From: Nocardioides flavescens
GTDB lineage: Bacteria; Actinomycetota; Actinomycetes; Propionibacteriales; Nocardioidaceae
Direction: 5' to 3'
DNA length: 64,000 bases
NCBI RefSeq assembly: GCF_009823805.1
Contig: NZ_WUEK01000005.1
Location: forward strand, 124,001-188,000
Shown piece after piece: positions 44,442-51,793 of this stretch. Both the position numbers and the translations under genes were made by a program. The notes below the pieces were generated by a model. The model had not been told where the DNA came from and did not search any database. It was given only the letters and a program-made list of their open reading frames with translations. Within the stretch, counting starts at the first letter, position 1; the number at the start of each line of letters is the position of its first letter.

Positions 44442-45161
44442 TCAGAACGCCCGCGACCAGACGTTGACGGCGTAGTCGACCTCGAGCCCGCTGGGGCTGT
44501 CGCCGTGGTGGGCCCAGTGCTCGGCGAGCACCGCGTCGGCGGTGGCGGCGTCGAACTCGATGCGCACGACCGCCTCGAGGTCGGCGCGTGAGGTGAACCG
44601 CCAGCCCATGTCGACCGGGTTGCGGGTCCAACCGTGCTGCGACCGGAACCGCTCCACCGCGTCGGGGTCGACCTCGGGGTAGCCGCGCCGGAACCAGCCG
44701 CCGAACGTCGAGCGGGTCGGGTCGTTGTCGACGACGGTGGCGACCCCGCCGCGGCGTACGACGCGGGCGAGCTCGGCGAGACCGGGCTCGCAGCCGGGCC
44801 CGAAGAAGTAGGCCCAGCGAGCGTGGACGACGTCGACGGAGGCGTCGGGCAGCGGCACCGACTGAGCCGTGCCCTGCCGCACCGTCACGGAGCTCAGACG
44901 GCGGGTGCGGCGGCGGGCCAGCGCCGCGAGGTCGGGGTGCGGCTCGACGCCGACGACCGAGCGGGCGGTCTCGGCGAAGCGGGGGAGGTGGAAGCCCGTG
45001 CCGCACCCGAGGTCGAGCACGTCGCGGCCGTCCCAGTGCGCGAGGTCGGCGAGGGTCGACCACAGGCGACCGTCGGGGTCGACGGCGCGGTTCTCGATCT
45101 CGTACGTCGCCGTGTGGTGCCAGATGTTGGGACTCGGTCGGGTCCCGGGAGGGAGGTCCAG
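44442..45161 (-). CDS. Class I SAM-dependent methyltransferase, probable CTG start
   Basis: This is a methyltransferase of about 239 residues. Motif I is VLDLGCGTGFHLPRF, with SVVGVEPHPDLAAL, the acidic VDVVHARWAYFFGPG and VVRRGGVATVVDND following. An ATG/GTG search would start at GTG 45020, inside motif I. The frame stays open upstream and encodes the conserved segment PNIWHHTATYEIENRAV, so the real start is earlier. No ATG, GTG or TTG exists in this frame back to the neighbouring gene's end; the best candidate is CTG 45161, four bases after the VOC gene stop. A frameshift is an alternative explanation. Substrate unknown. Confidence 0.65.
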   Translation of the reverse strand: MDLPPGTRPSPNIWHHTATYEIENRAVDPDGRLWSTLADLAHWDGRDVLDLGCGTGFHLPRFAETARSVVGVEPHPDLAALARRRTRRLSSVTVRQGTAQSVPLPDASVDVVHARWAYFFGPGCEPGLAELARVVRRGGVATVVDNDPTRSTFGGWFRRGYPEVDPDAVERFRSQHGWTRNPVDMGWRFTSRADLEAVVRIEFDAATADAVLAEHWAHHGDSPSGLEVDYAVNVWSRAF

Positions 45162-45165
45162 GGCG

Positions 45166-45804
45166 TCAGATGCGGACGAGGCCGCCGGGTGTCTGCACCT
45201 GGACGGCGAGCACGCCCGGCATGCCGTTGGGGGCGACCCACTCGACCTTGATGTCCTCGAGGGGCGCCTCGACGGTCTCGCCGAGCCACTCCGAGACGCG
45301 CTGCGGGTCGCCGGCGATCTCGAGCGCGGCGAGCGAGAACGCCTCGTCGGCGCCCGTGCTCGGGTGCTCGCCCGCGCCGTCCTCCCACTGCACGAAGAAC
45401 GGCAGCTGGGGGTCGCTGATCAGGCCGTTGACGCCGATCTGGCGCCAGCGCAGCTGGGTGCCGTCGGGACGGTGCCGGCTGCCGGCGACGGCCTCGCGGC
45501 CGAGGCGCTTCTCGACGACGGCGATGTCGTCGACGGCCACGACCCAGCCGAGCCAGCCGCCGCCGAGCGCGGAGCGGGCGCGGACCGCCTGGCCGAACGG
45601 CGCCTTGTCGGAGGCCGGGTGGTCGAGCACCTCGACGACCTCGATGTAGGTGCGGTCCGCCAGCGGCAGCGTCATGTTGCGGGTGCCGAAGCGGGGGTGC
45701 ACGCCCCCGTCGACGAACGTGGCGCCGAGCTGGGACCCGATGCGTTCGGCCGTCGCGGCCAGTCCGTCGGGGCCGGCGGCGAACGAGAGGTGGTCGAGGC
45801 GCAT
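45166..45804 (-). CDS. VOC/glyoxalase-like domain protein
   Basis: This is a 212-residue protein of the vicinal-oxygen-chelate fold (glyoxalase-like domain 3). Two beta-alpha-beta-beta-beta modules can be traced, beginning RLDHLSFAAGPDGLAATAER, with a possible metal His at residue 5 and Glu residues in YIEVVEVLDHPAS and FFVQWEDGAGEH. Proteins of this type are encoded widely in actinobacteria without assigned substrates. ATG 45804 is followed closely by the methyltransferase gene (four-base gap), so both are probably expressed together. A CACAAT hexamer seven bases before the ATG may be its promoter. Confidence 0.75.
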   Translation of the reverse strand: MRLDHLSFAAGPDGLAATAERIGSQLGATFVDGGVHPRFGTRNMTLPLADRTYIEVVEVLDHPASDKAPFGQAVRARSALGGGWLGWVVAVDDIAVVEKRLGREAVAGSRHRPDGTQLRWRQIGVNGLISDPQLPFFVQWEDGAGEHPSTGADEAFSLAALEIAGDPQRVSEWLGETVEAPLEDIKVEWVAPNGMPGVLAVQVQTPGGLVRI

Positions 45805-45910
45805 GCCGACGATTGTGCGGGTGGGCCTCTCCGGCCTCCAACACGGGGTGCGGGTCTCTTGACGTCGAGAGGGTGGGGCGCGCGAGGAACGAGCGCGTGC
45901 CCACCCTGAT

Positions 45911-46050
45911 GGTGGTCGAGCGAGCCGTCCGGCCGAGGGACGAGGCCGGAACCGTCGTGTCGGCTGGGCCCGAGCCTGCGAGGGCGCAGCGTCGGTGGTC
46001 GAGCAGGGCGTCGGACCGAGGGACGAGGTCCGAACCGCCGTGTCGAGACC
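45911..46050. repeat. Two tandem GGTGGTCGAG hairpin repeats with compensatory changes
   Basis: Two related units start with GGTGGTCGAG at 45911 and 45994. Each has a seven-base stem around the loop GAGGGACGA: TCCGGCC/GGCCGGA (45928-45934 and 45944-45950) and TCGGACC/GGTCCGA (46011-46017 and 46027-46033). Both stem differences between the copies are paired (C-G to G-C, G-C to A-T), so the structure rather than the sequence is kept. They lie in the 432-base noncoding gap 45805-46236. Confidence 0.8.
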
Positions 46051-46086
46051 CAGGCGGTGCGGGTCGAGCGGGTGCCGAGGCTGCGG

Positions 46087-46233
46087 TGGTCTCGACGACG
46101 CTCGCTGGCGCTCGCTGCTCGACCAGCGGTGGGGCGTGGTTTCGAGACACGACTTCGTCGTTCCTCAACCACCGGGTCGGCTGATGGTCTCGACGACGCT
46201 CGCTGGCGCTCGCTGCTCGACGAGCGGTGGGGC
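46087..46233. repeat. 49-bp direct repeats flanking an inverted copy of the 4.5-kb element
   Basis: Segments 46087-46135 and 46185-46233 are identical over 49 bases except one (CCAGC or CGAGC). Between them, 46136-46173 is the reverse complement of the element at 4507-4544, with three differences of which two are a compensatory pair in its hairpin. The block ends three bases before the stop codon of the following minus-strand gene. No transposase is nearby. Confidence 0.85.
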
Positions 46234-46236
46234 CGC

Positions 46237-47016
46237 TCAGTGGGGGTCGGCGGGGTGGATGGCGAGGCGGGAGCGGGAGGCGAGGTGGGCCTCGCAGTGC
46301 CGGACCAGCTCGGCGTACGCCGCGGCGCCCATCAGCTCGGTGAGCTCGGCGGCGCTGGTGAGGTAGAGCGGCTCGGGGGCGACGTGGGCGTCGGGGTTGC
46401 CGGTGCAGTACCAGTCGAGGTCGTGGCCGCCGGGGCCCCAGCCGCGGCGGTCGTACTCGCCGATCGAGACCTCGGTGTACGTCGTGCCGTCGGGCCGCTC
46501 GACGTCACGGAAGGTGCGGCGCAGCGGCAGCTGCCAGCACACGTCGGGCTTCGTCTCGAGGGGGTTCTTGCCCAGCGTCAGGGCGAGCGCGTGCAGAGCG
46601 CAGCCGGCGCCGCTGGAGCCGTCGGGGCGCACGAAGTCGGGCCGGTTGGCGAAGACGCACGACTGCTGGCCGTCGTACTCGACGACGAGGGTCTTGCGCT
46701 CGCCCTCGTCGTCGGTGTCGACCCAGTCCGAGCGCTTGACCTTCGCGCGGTCGGGTCGGAACTGCCACAGCGTCTCGTCGAGCATCGCGACGTAGCCCGC
46801 GACCCGCTTCTCGTCGTCGGAGTCCGCGAAGTGGGCGCCGAGGGTGCAGCAGCCGACGTCGGGGGCGTCGGCGTAGATGCCGGCGCAGCCGGTGCCGAAG
46901 ATGCAGGTGTAGGACGAGGTCAGCCAGGTGAGGTCGCAGCGCATCACCTCGGTCTCGTCGGCCGGGTTGACGAACTCGACCCAGGCACGGGGGAAGACCA
47001 GGTCGACCTCGGGCAC
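46237..47016 (-). CDS. Cysteine-rich protein, possible metal-binding, function unknown
   Basis: This 259-residue protein contains an N-terminal cysteine cluster ([16 protein letters not shown] and [13 protein letters not shown], about residues 31-55) and later Cys residues in [25 protein letters not shown] and DWYCTG. The spacing is reminiscent of zinc- or iron-chelating YkgJ-like proteins but not a clear match. No signal peptide or membrane segment is seen. GTG 47016 was chosen because a TAGGCT hexamer lies seven bases upstream; a long open frame continues beyond it antisense to the Ppx gene. Its 3' end abuts the repeat block. I cannot assign a function. Confidence 0.65.
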   Translation of the reverse strand: MPEVDLVFPRAWVEFVNPADETEVMRCDLTWLTSSYTCIFGTGCAGIYADAPDVGCCTLGAHFADSDDEKRVAGYVAMLDETLWQFRPDRAKVKRSDWVDTDDEGERKTLVVEYDGQQSCVFANRPDFVRPDGSSGAGCALHALALTLGKNPLETKPDVCWQLPLRRTFRDVERPDGTTYTEVSIGEYDRRGWGPGGHDLDWYCTGNPDAHVAPEPLYLTSAAELTELMGAAAYAELVRHCEAHLASRSRLAIHPADPH

Positions 47017-47023
47017 GCCCGCG

Positions 47024-47029
47024 AGCCTA
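47024..47029 (-). promoter_or_regulatory. -10 hexamer TAGGCT, leaderless-type spacing
   Basis: TAGGCT on the minus strand ends seven bases before GTG 47016. It is divergent from the Ppx promoter 20 bases away. Confidence 0.5.
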
Positions 47030-47049
47030 CGGGTGTCGTGACCCACCGG

Positions 47050-47055
47050 TAGGTT
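47050..47055 (+). promoter_or_regulatory. -10 hexamer TAGGTT, leaderless-type spacing
   Basis: TAGGTT ends six bases before the Ppx ATG at 47062; there is no ribosome site. Confidence 0.5.
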
Positions 47056-47061
47056 GGCCCC

Positions 47062-48006
47062 ATGCGCGTGGGGGTGCTCGACATCGGGTCCAACACGGGG
47101 CACCTGCTGGTGGTCGACGCCCACGGCGGCGCGGCCCCGCTCCCGGCGTACTCCTTCAAGCAGCCACTGCGTCTCGCCGAGCACCTCGACGAGGACGGCC
47201 GCGTGTCGCAGACCGGGGTCGACGCCCTGACGGCGTTCACCGCCGAGGCGCTGCAGGTCGCCGAGGACCGCGGCTGCGAGGACATGCTCGGCTTTGCCAC
47301 CTCGGCAGTGCGCGACGCGGGCAACAGTGACGAGGTGCTCGACCACGTCCACGAGCGCACCGGTGTCCGGATCGACGTGCTGAGCGGCGAGGACGAGGCG
47401 CGCCTGACGTTCCTCGCCGTACGCCGCTGGTTCGGCTGGTCGGCGGGCCGGCTCGCCGTCTTCGACATCGGTGGCGGCTCGCTCGAGATCGCCGGCGGCT
47501 CCGACGAGGCGCCCGACGTGGCGTGGTCGCTGCCGCTGGGGGCGGCGCGGCTGGCGCGCACGTGGTTCGGGGGCGGCCGGGTCGTCGACGAGGACACGGT
47601 GCGTGCGCTGCGGCGCGAGATCCGCGCCTCGATCGCCCGCGACGCGGGCAACCTGCTGCGCGGCGGGCCGCCGCACCGCGCCGCTGCGACCTCGAAGACG
47701 TTCCGCTCGCTGGCGCGCATCTGCGGTGCCGCTCCGTCGGCGGAAGGCTCGCTCGTGCCGCGCACGCTGCCGCTCGACGTGCTCTGCGAGTGGGTCCCCA
47801 AACTGGTCGCGATGGAGCCCGCCGAGCTGGCGCAGCTGCCGGGCGTCTCGCCGAGCCGCGCCCACCAGATCGTGCCGGGCGCGCTCGTCGCGGAGGCCTG
47901 CATGGACATCTTCGACCTCACCGAGCTCGAGATCTGCCCGTGGGCGCTGCGCGAGGGCGTCATCCTCGAGCGGCTCGACCACATCTCCGTCCTGGGACGT
48001 CCGTGA
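47062..48006 (+). CDS. Ppx/GppA-family exopolyphosphatase/pppGpp phosphatase
   Basis: This 314-residue protein of the ASKHA fold matches the short actinobacterial Ppx type, orthologous in position to Rv0496 (PPX1). It has the first phosphate-binding loop [15 protein letters not shown] (residues 7-21), [18 protein letters not shown], the second loop [14 protein letters not shown] (near residue 133) and the conserved Glu in [13 protein letters not shown]. It would shorten polyphosphate; pppGpp hydrolysis is less certain for this group. ATG 47062 is leaderless. The stop overlaps the next gene's GTG (GTGA), coupling it to the TIM-barrel protein, the same order as in mycobacteria. Confidence 0.9.
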   Translation: MRVGVLDIGSNTGHLLVVDAHGGAAPLPAYSFKQPLRLAEHLDEDGRVSQTGVDALTAFTAEALQVAEDRGCEDMLGFATSAVRDAGNSDEVLDHVHERTGVRIDVLSGEDEARLTFLAVRRWFGWSAGRLAVFDIGGGSLEIAGGSDEAPDVAWSLPLGAARLARTWFGGGRVVDEDTVRALRREIRASIARDAGNLLRGGPPHRAAATSKTFRSLARICGAAPSAEGSLVPRTLPLDVLCEWVPKLVAMEPAELAQLPGVSPSRAHQIVPGALVAEACMDIFDLTELEICPWALREGVILERLDHISVLGRP

Positions 48007-48776
48007 CCCGCATCGGCCTCTCCACGACCTCGGTCTACCCGGAGTCGTCCGCCCACGCGTTCGCCTACGCCGCCGAGCTCGGCTACGACGCCGTCGAGGT
48101 GATGGTGCTCGACTCGCTCAGCCAGGACGTCGAGTCGGTGCGGCAGCTCTCCGAGCAGCACGCGGTGCCGGTCTGCTCGATCCACGCCCCGACCCTGCTG
48201 TTCACCCAGCGGGTCTGGGGCACCGAGCCCTGGGGCAAGCTGCAGCGCTCGGCCGAGATGGCGCAGGCCGTCGGCGCCGAGGTCGTCGTCGTGCACCCGC
48301 CGTTCCGCTGGCAGAAGGAGTACGCCGCCAACTTCGTCAACGGCATCGCCGCGCTGGAGGAGTCCACCGGCATCGCCTTCGCGGTCGAGAACATGTACCC
48401 CTGGCGCGCCTCGCGGCGCGGCGTCGAGATGTACCTCCCCGGCTGGGACCCCTCCGAGGAGCCCTACGCCAACACCACCGTCGACCTCTCGCACGCCGCG
48501 ACGGCGAAGGACGACCCGATCGCGATGGCCGACCGGCTCGGCGAGCGGCTGCGCCACGTGCACCTGACCGACGGCTCCGGCTCGCTCAAGGACGAGCACC
48601 TCGTCCCGGGGCGGGGTGTGATGGGGGCTGCGGAGTTCCTCGGCCACATCGCGCGCGCCGGTTTCGACGGCGAGATCGTCGTCGAGATCAACACCCGCAA
48701 GGCCGCTTCCCGCGAGGAGCGCGAGGCCGACCTGCGCGAGTCGCTGGAGTTCGCGCGCGAGCACTTCCGGGCCTGA
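48003..48776 (+). CDS. Sugar phosphate isomerase/epimerase-like TIM-barrel protein
   Basis: This is a 257-residue AP-endonuclease-2-type TIM barrel (xylose isomerase-like), corresponding in position to Rv0498. Metal-binding positions are likely in [37 protein letters not shown] and [12 protein letters not shown] 48003 overlaps the Ppx stop by four bases. Substrate and reaction are unknown for this orthologue group; the persistent pairing with Ppx suggests a shared process but does not define it. The C-terminus ([19 protein letters not shown]) is a helix typical of the family. Confidence 0.82.
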   Translation: MTRIGLSTTSVYPESSAHAFAYAAELGYDAVEVMVLDSLSQDVESVRQLSEQHAVPVCSIHAPTLLFTQRVWGTEPWGKLQRSAEMAQAVGAEVVVVHPPFRWQKEYAANFVNGIAALEESTGIAFAVENMYPWRASRRGVEMYLPGWDPSEEPYANTTVDLSHAATAKDDPIAMADRLGERLRHVHLTDGSGSLKDEHLVPGRGVMGAAEFLGHIARAGFDGEIVVEINTRKAASREEREADLRESLEFAREHFRA

Positions 48777-48852
48777 GGCCCCGGCACCACGGGCCAGGCC
48801 GTCGGCACCTGAGGCCGACGCGGGGCGCCGTACGCCGCACGAGGCTCGGGGC

Positions 48853-49902
48853 GTGGAGTCTCGACGGCTGGTGTGGCCCGACGTGGCCAAGGGTGCGTGC
48901 ATCGTGCTGGTCGTGCTGTGGCACGTGACGCGCAAGGACTACCTCCAGCTCGACTGGCGCCTCGACCTGCCGGTGACGGGGGCGTGGGGGACGCTGTCGC
49001 AGGCGCTGCTGCCGGTGCGGATGCCGCTGTTCTTCGCGATCTCCGGCTTCTTCGCGGCCCGTCGGCTCGAGCGGCCCTGGCGGTCGGTGCTGGCGCGACG
49101 GGTGGCGCCGCTGCTCTGGGTGTTCGTGCTGTGGACCCTGCTGCAGACCGCCGTGCTGCAGGCCGTGCCGGGCTTCGACACCGCCATCGCCCGGACCCCC
49201 GCCGAGCTCGCGGAGCAGCTCACCGTGACGCCCGGCAACCTGTGGTACCTCCTCGCCCTCGCCGCCTACGTCGCCGTCGCCCGGGCGACCCGACGCCGCC
49301 CGGTGCTGGCCCTCGCGGCGGCCCTGGCCCTGAGCGCCGTCGCCGCGGCCGGCTGGGTGCCGACCCCGGGCAACCGCTACGGGCTGCTGACCAACCTCCC
49401 GTTCTTCCTCCTCGGGGTGCAGCTCGCTCGCCACCCCGATGTCGTACGCCGGCACGCGACGCCCGCGCGCGGTGCCGCGCTGGTCGCGGCGTACGTCGTC
49501 GGCGCGGGGCTGTGGATCCTGCTCGACGCGGACACGTGGCTCGGGGTGCGGCCGGGGCTCGGGTTGCTCGGCGCGGGAGCCGGGGCGGTGCTGGCCGTGA
49601 CGCTGAGCCGGGTGCCGGCGGTCGGCGCCGCGCTGGCCACGCTGGGGCGGCGGACGCTGCCGGTCTACGTCGTGCACCTGCCGCTGGTGGCGTTCGTGCA
49701 CCTCGCCTCGGCGCGGCTGGTGCCGACCGGCTCGACGGTCGTGGCGGTCGTCTACCCCCTCCTCGTCACCGCCCTGGTGCTCGCCGCGAGCCTGGCGCTG
49801 CACCGCCTCGCCGTGCGGCTCGGTGGGCGCTGGCTCTTCGAGGCCCCGTGGCTGCGGCCTGGCCGCCGTCCTGCCCCGGAGGCTGTCGGCGCGGCGTCGT
49901 AG
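48853..49902 (+). CDS. Acyltransferase 3 family integral membrane protein
   Basis: This 349-residue protein has about ten membrane helices. The N-terminal RLVWPDVAKGACIVLVVLWH carries the family histidine, and VRMPLFFAISGFFAARRLER is the second signature. Members O-acylate extracytoplasmic sugars of peptidoglycan, polysaccharide or antibiotics. GTG 48853 is the only start that gives the conserved N-terminus. It lies 76 bases after the TIM-barrel gene and is not part of the mycobacterial gene order, so it is probably a lineage-specific insertion. The next gene's -10 hexamer overlaps its stop. Confidence 0.8.
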   Translation: MESRRLVWPDVAKGACIVLVVLWHVTRKDYLQLDWRLDLPVTGAWGTLSQALLPVRMPLFFAISGFFAARRLERPWRSVLARRVAPLLWVFVLWTLLQTAVLQAVPGFDTAIARTPAELAEQLTVTPGNLWYLLALAAYVAVARATRRRPVLALAAALALSAVAAAGWVPTPGNRYGLLTNLPFFLLGVQLARHPDVVRRHATPARGAALVAAYVVGAGLWILLDADTWLGVRPGLGLLGAGAGAVLAVTLSRVPAVGAALATLGRRTLPVYVVHLPLVAFVHLASARLVPTGSTVVAVVYPLLVTALVLAASLALHRLAVRLGGRWLFEAPWLRPGRRPAPEAVGAAS

Positions 49903-49905
49903 CCT
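49900..49905 (+). promoter_or_regulatory. -10 hexamer TAGCCT, leaderless-type spacing
   Basis: TAGCCT contains the stop TAG of the acyltransferase gene and ends seven bases before the ATG at 49913. Confidence 0.5.
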
Positions 49906-49912
49906 GGCTGGC

Positions 49913-50848
49913 ATGTCGTTGCTGAGCCGTCCCCTGCTGGTGCTGTCGCGCAGCGACGCGGTGAAGAGGCTGGTCAGCACGATGCCCGTCGGAGCCGGCA
50001 TCGTGCGCCGCCACGTCCCCGGCGAGACCACCGACTCGGTGGTCGAGGCCTCGGCCGCCGAGATCGAGGCCGGGGTGCGGGTGACCCTCGACTTCCTCGG
50101 CGAGGACACCCTCGACGAGGCGCAGGCCGATGCCACTGTCGCGGCGTACCTCGACGTGCTGAAGCGGCTCTCCGACCACGGCCTGACCCGGATGGCGGAG
50201 GTGTCGGTCAAGCTCTCCGCGATCGGCCAGGCGCTGCCCGAGCGCGGCGAGGAGATCGCCCTCGAGCACGCGCGCACCATCTGCCGTGCGGCCCGCAACG
50301 CCGGCACGACGGTCACCCTCGACATGGAGGACCACACCACCACCGACTCGACGCTCGGCATCCTGCGCGAGCTGCGCAAGGACTTCCCCGAGACCGGCGC
50401 GGTGCTGCAGGCCTACCTTCACCGCACCGAGTCCGACTGCCGCACGCTCGCCTACGAGGGCTCGCGGGTGCGACTGTGCAAGGGCGCCTACGACGAGCCG
50501 GAGTCGGTGGCGTTCCAGTCCGACCTCGACGTCGACCGGTCCTACGTGCGCTGCCTCAAGGTGCTGCTGGGCGGTCAGGGCTACCCGATGATCGCCACCC
50601 ACGACCCGCGGCTGATCGAGATCGCCTCCTCGCTGGCCTCGCGCTACGGCCGCGAGCGCGGGTCGTACGAGTTCCAGATGCTCTACGGCATCCGGCCCGA
50701 GGAGCAGCGCCGCCTGGTCGAGATCGGCGAGCGCGTGCGCGTCTACATCCCCTACGGCACCGAGTGGTACGGCTACCTCATGCGCCGCCTCGCCGAGCGC
50801 CCGCAGAACCTGACATTCTTCCTGCGGTCCCTGGTCTCCAAGAGCTGA
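49913..50848 (+). CDS. Proline dehydrogenase
   Basis: This is a 311-residue monofunctional PRODH of the PutA/FAD-linked oxidoreductase family, which oxidises proline to pyrroline-5-carboxylate and passes electrons to the respiratory chain. Motifs include VSVKLSAIGQALPERGEE, VTLDMEDHTTTDSTL, LQAYLHRTESDC, VRLCKGAYDEP and the C-terminal VRVYIPYGTEWYGYLMRRLAER with the substrate-binding RRxxER. No P5C dehydrogenase (RocA) accompanies it. Instead proC, which runs the opposite reaction, starts 28 bases downstream. ATG 49913 is preceded by a leaderless-type promoter. The protein is peripheral to the inner membrane. Confidence 0.92.
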   Translation: MSLLSRPLLVLSRSDAVKRLVSTMPVGAGIVRRHVPGETTDSVVEASAAEIEAGVRVTLDFLGEDTLDEAQADATVAAYLDVLKRLSDHGLTRMAEVSVKLSAIGQALPERGEEIALEHARTICRAARNAGTTVTLDMEDHTTTDSTLGILRELRKDFPETGAVLQAYLHRTESDCRTLAYEGSRVRLCKGAYDEPESVAFQSDLDVDRSYVRCLKVLLGGQGYPMIATHDPRLIEIASSLASRYGRERGSYEFQMLYGIRPEEQRRLVEIGERVRVYIPYGTEWYGYLMRRLAERPQNLTFFLRSLVSKS

Positions 50849-50876
50849 CGGCGCTGCCGTCGCGGAAGTGGGTGCG

Positions 50877-51680
50877 ATGAGCTCCACCGCCATCCTCGGC
50901 GCCGGCGTGATGGGCGAGACGCTGCTCTCCGGCCTCGTGCGCGCCGGTCGCCGCGTCGACCACCTCCTCGTCGGCGAGAAGCGCCGCGAGCGCGCGGTCG
51001 AGCTCGAGGAGCGGTACGGCGTCGCGGTGGTCGGCAACGCCGAGGCCGCCGCCCGGGCCGACACCGTCGCGGTCGTCGTCAAGCCGCAGGACATGGGCGA
51101 CCTGCTCGACGAGATCGCCCCGTCGCTGCGCGCGGGCCAGCTGCTCGTCTCGCTCGCGGCCGGCATCACGACGGCCTTCATCGAGTCGCGCGTGCCCGAG
51201 GGTGTAGCCGTCGTCCGGGTCATGCCCAACACCCCCGCCCTGGTCGACGAGGGCATGGCCGCGGTCTCGCCGGGCTCGGCGTGCTCGGAGGCGCAGCTCG
51301 CCGAGGCCGAGGAGCTGATGGCCTCGGTCGGCAGGGTCGTGCGCATCCCCGAGCGCCAGCAGGACGCCGTCACGGCGATCAGTGGCTCCGGTCCGGCGTA
51401 CATCTTCTTCGTCGTCGAGTCGATGATCGAGGCGGGCGTGCACCTCGGTCTGCCGCGCGCCACCGCCAGCGAGCTGGTCATCCAGACCCTCGTCGGATCC
51501 GGCAAGATGCTGCGCGAGACCGGCACCCACCCGACCGTGCTGCGCGAGCAGGTCACCAGCCCCGGCGGCACCACCGCCTCCGCGCTGCGCGAGCTCGAGA
51601 TCCACCGGGTGCGCGCGGCGTTCCTCGCCGCCATGGAGGCCGCCCGCGACCGATCCCGCCAGCTCGCCGAGGGCTCCTGA
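50877..51680 (+). CDS. proC: Pyrroline-5-carboxylate reductase
   Basis: ProC reduces pyrroline-5-carboxylate to proline with NAD(P)H. The 267-residue enzyme has the Rossmann motif TAILGAGVMGETLLSGL, VAVVVKPQDM, VVRVMPNTPALVDEGMAAV and the C-terminal signature SGSGPAYIFFVVE, then LREQVTSPGGTTASAL. ATG 50877 was chosen over a GTG three codons upstream since MSSTAILGAG is the usual N-terminus. Position matches Rv0500 in the mycobacterial order. It is probably transcribed with the proline dehydrogenase gene. A three-tier palindrome separates it from the converging trpS. Confidence 0.93.
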   Translation: MSSTAILGAGVMGETLLSGLVRAGRRVDHLLVGEKRRERAVELEERYGVAVVGNAEAAARADTVAVVVKPQDMGDLLDEIAPSLRAGQLLVSLAAGITTAFIESRVPEGVAVVRVMPNTPALVDEGMAAVSPGSACSEAQLAEAEELMASVGRVVRIPERQQDAVTAISGSGPAYIFFVVESMIEAGVHLGLPRATASELVIQTLVGSGKMLRETGTHPTVLREQVTSPGGTTASALRELEIHRVRAAFLAAMEAARDRSRQLAEGS

Positions 51681-51696
51681 CGCCTCTCCTTGTCCC

Positions 51697-51792
51697 GCCC
51701 GCCCAGCTGCAACGCGGAGTTGGCGCTGCTCCCGACCCGTTGCAACGGGTCGGGAGGGCCTCCAACTCAGCGTTACAAGGGATGGGGCGGGC
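51697..51792. repeat. Three-tier concentric palindrome between convergent genes
   Basis: The inner 28 bases (51729-51756) are a perfect palindrome centred on GTTGCAAC. It is flanked by 13-base arms with one mismatch (51711-51723 and 51762-51774) and by 8-base arms (51697-51704 and 51785-51792). It fills the gap between proC and trpS, which end facing each other, so a shared bidirectional terminator is likely. The GTTGCAAC core recurs at 60611-60618. Confidence 0.85.
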
Positions 51793-51793
51793 G

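Noticed and set aside
45911..46233. CRISPR array or transposon remnant in the repeat block
   Set aside because: Repeat units are few, of different kinds and not evenly spaced with unique spacers, and no cas or transposase gene is present.
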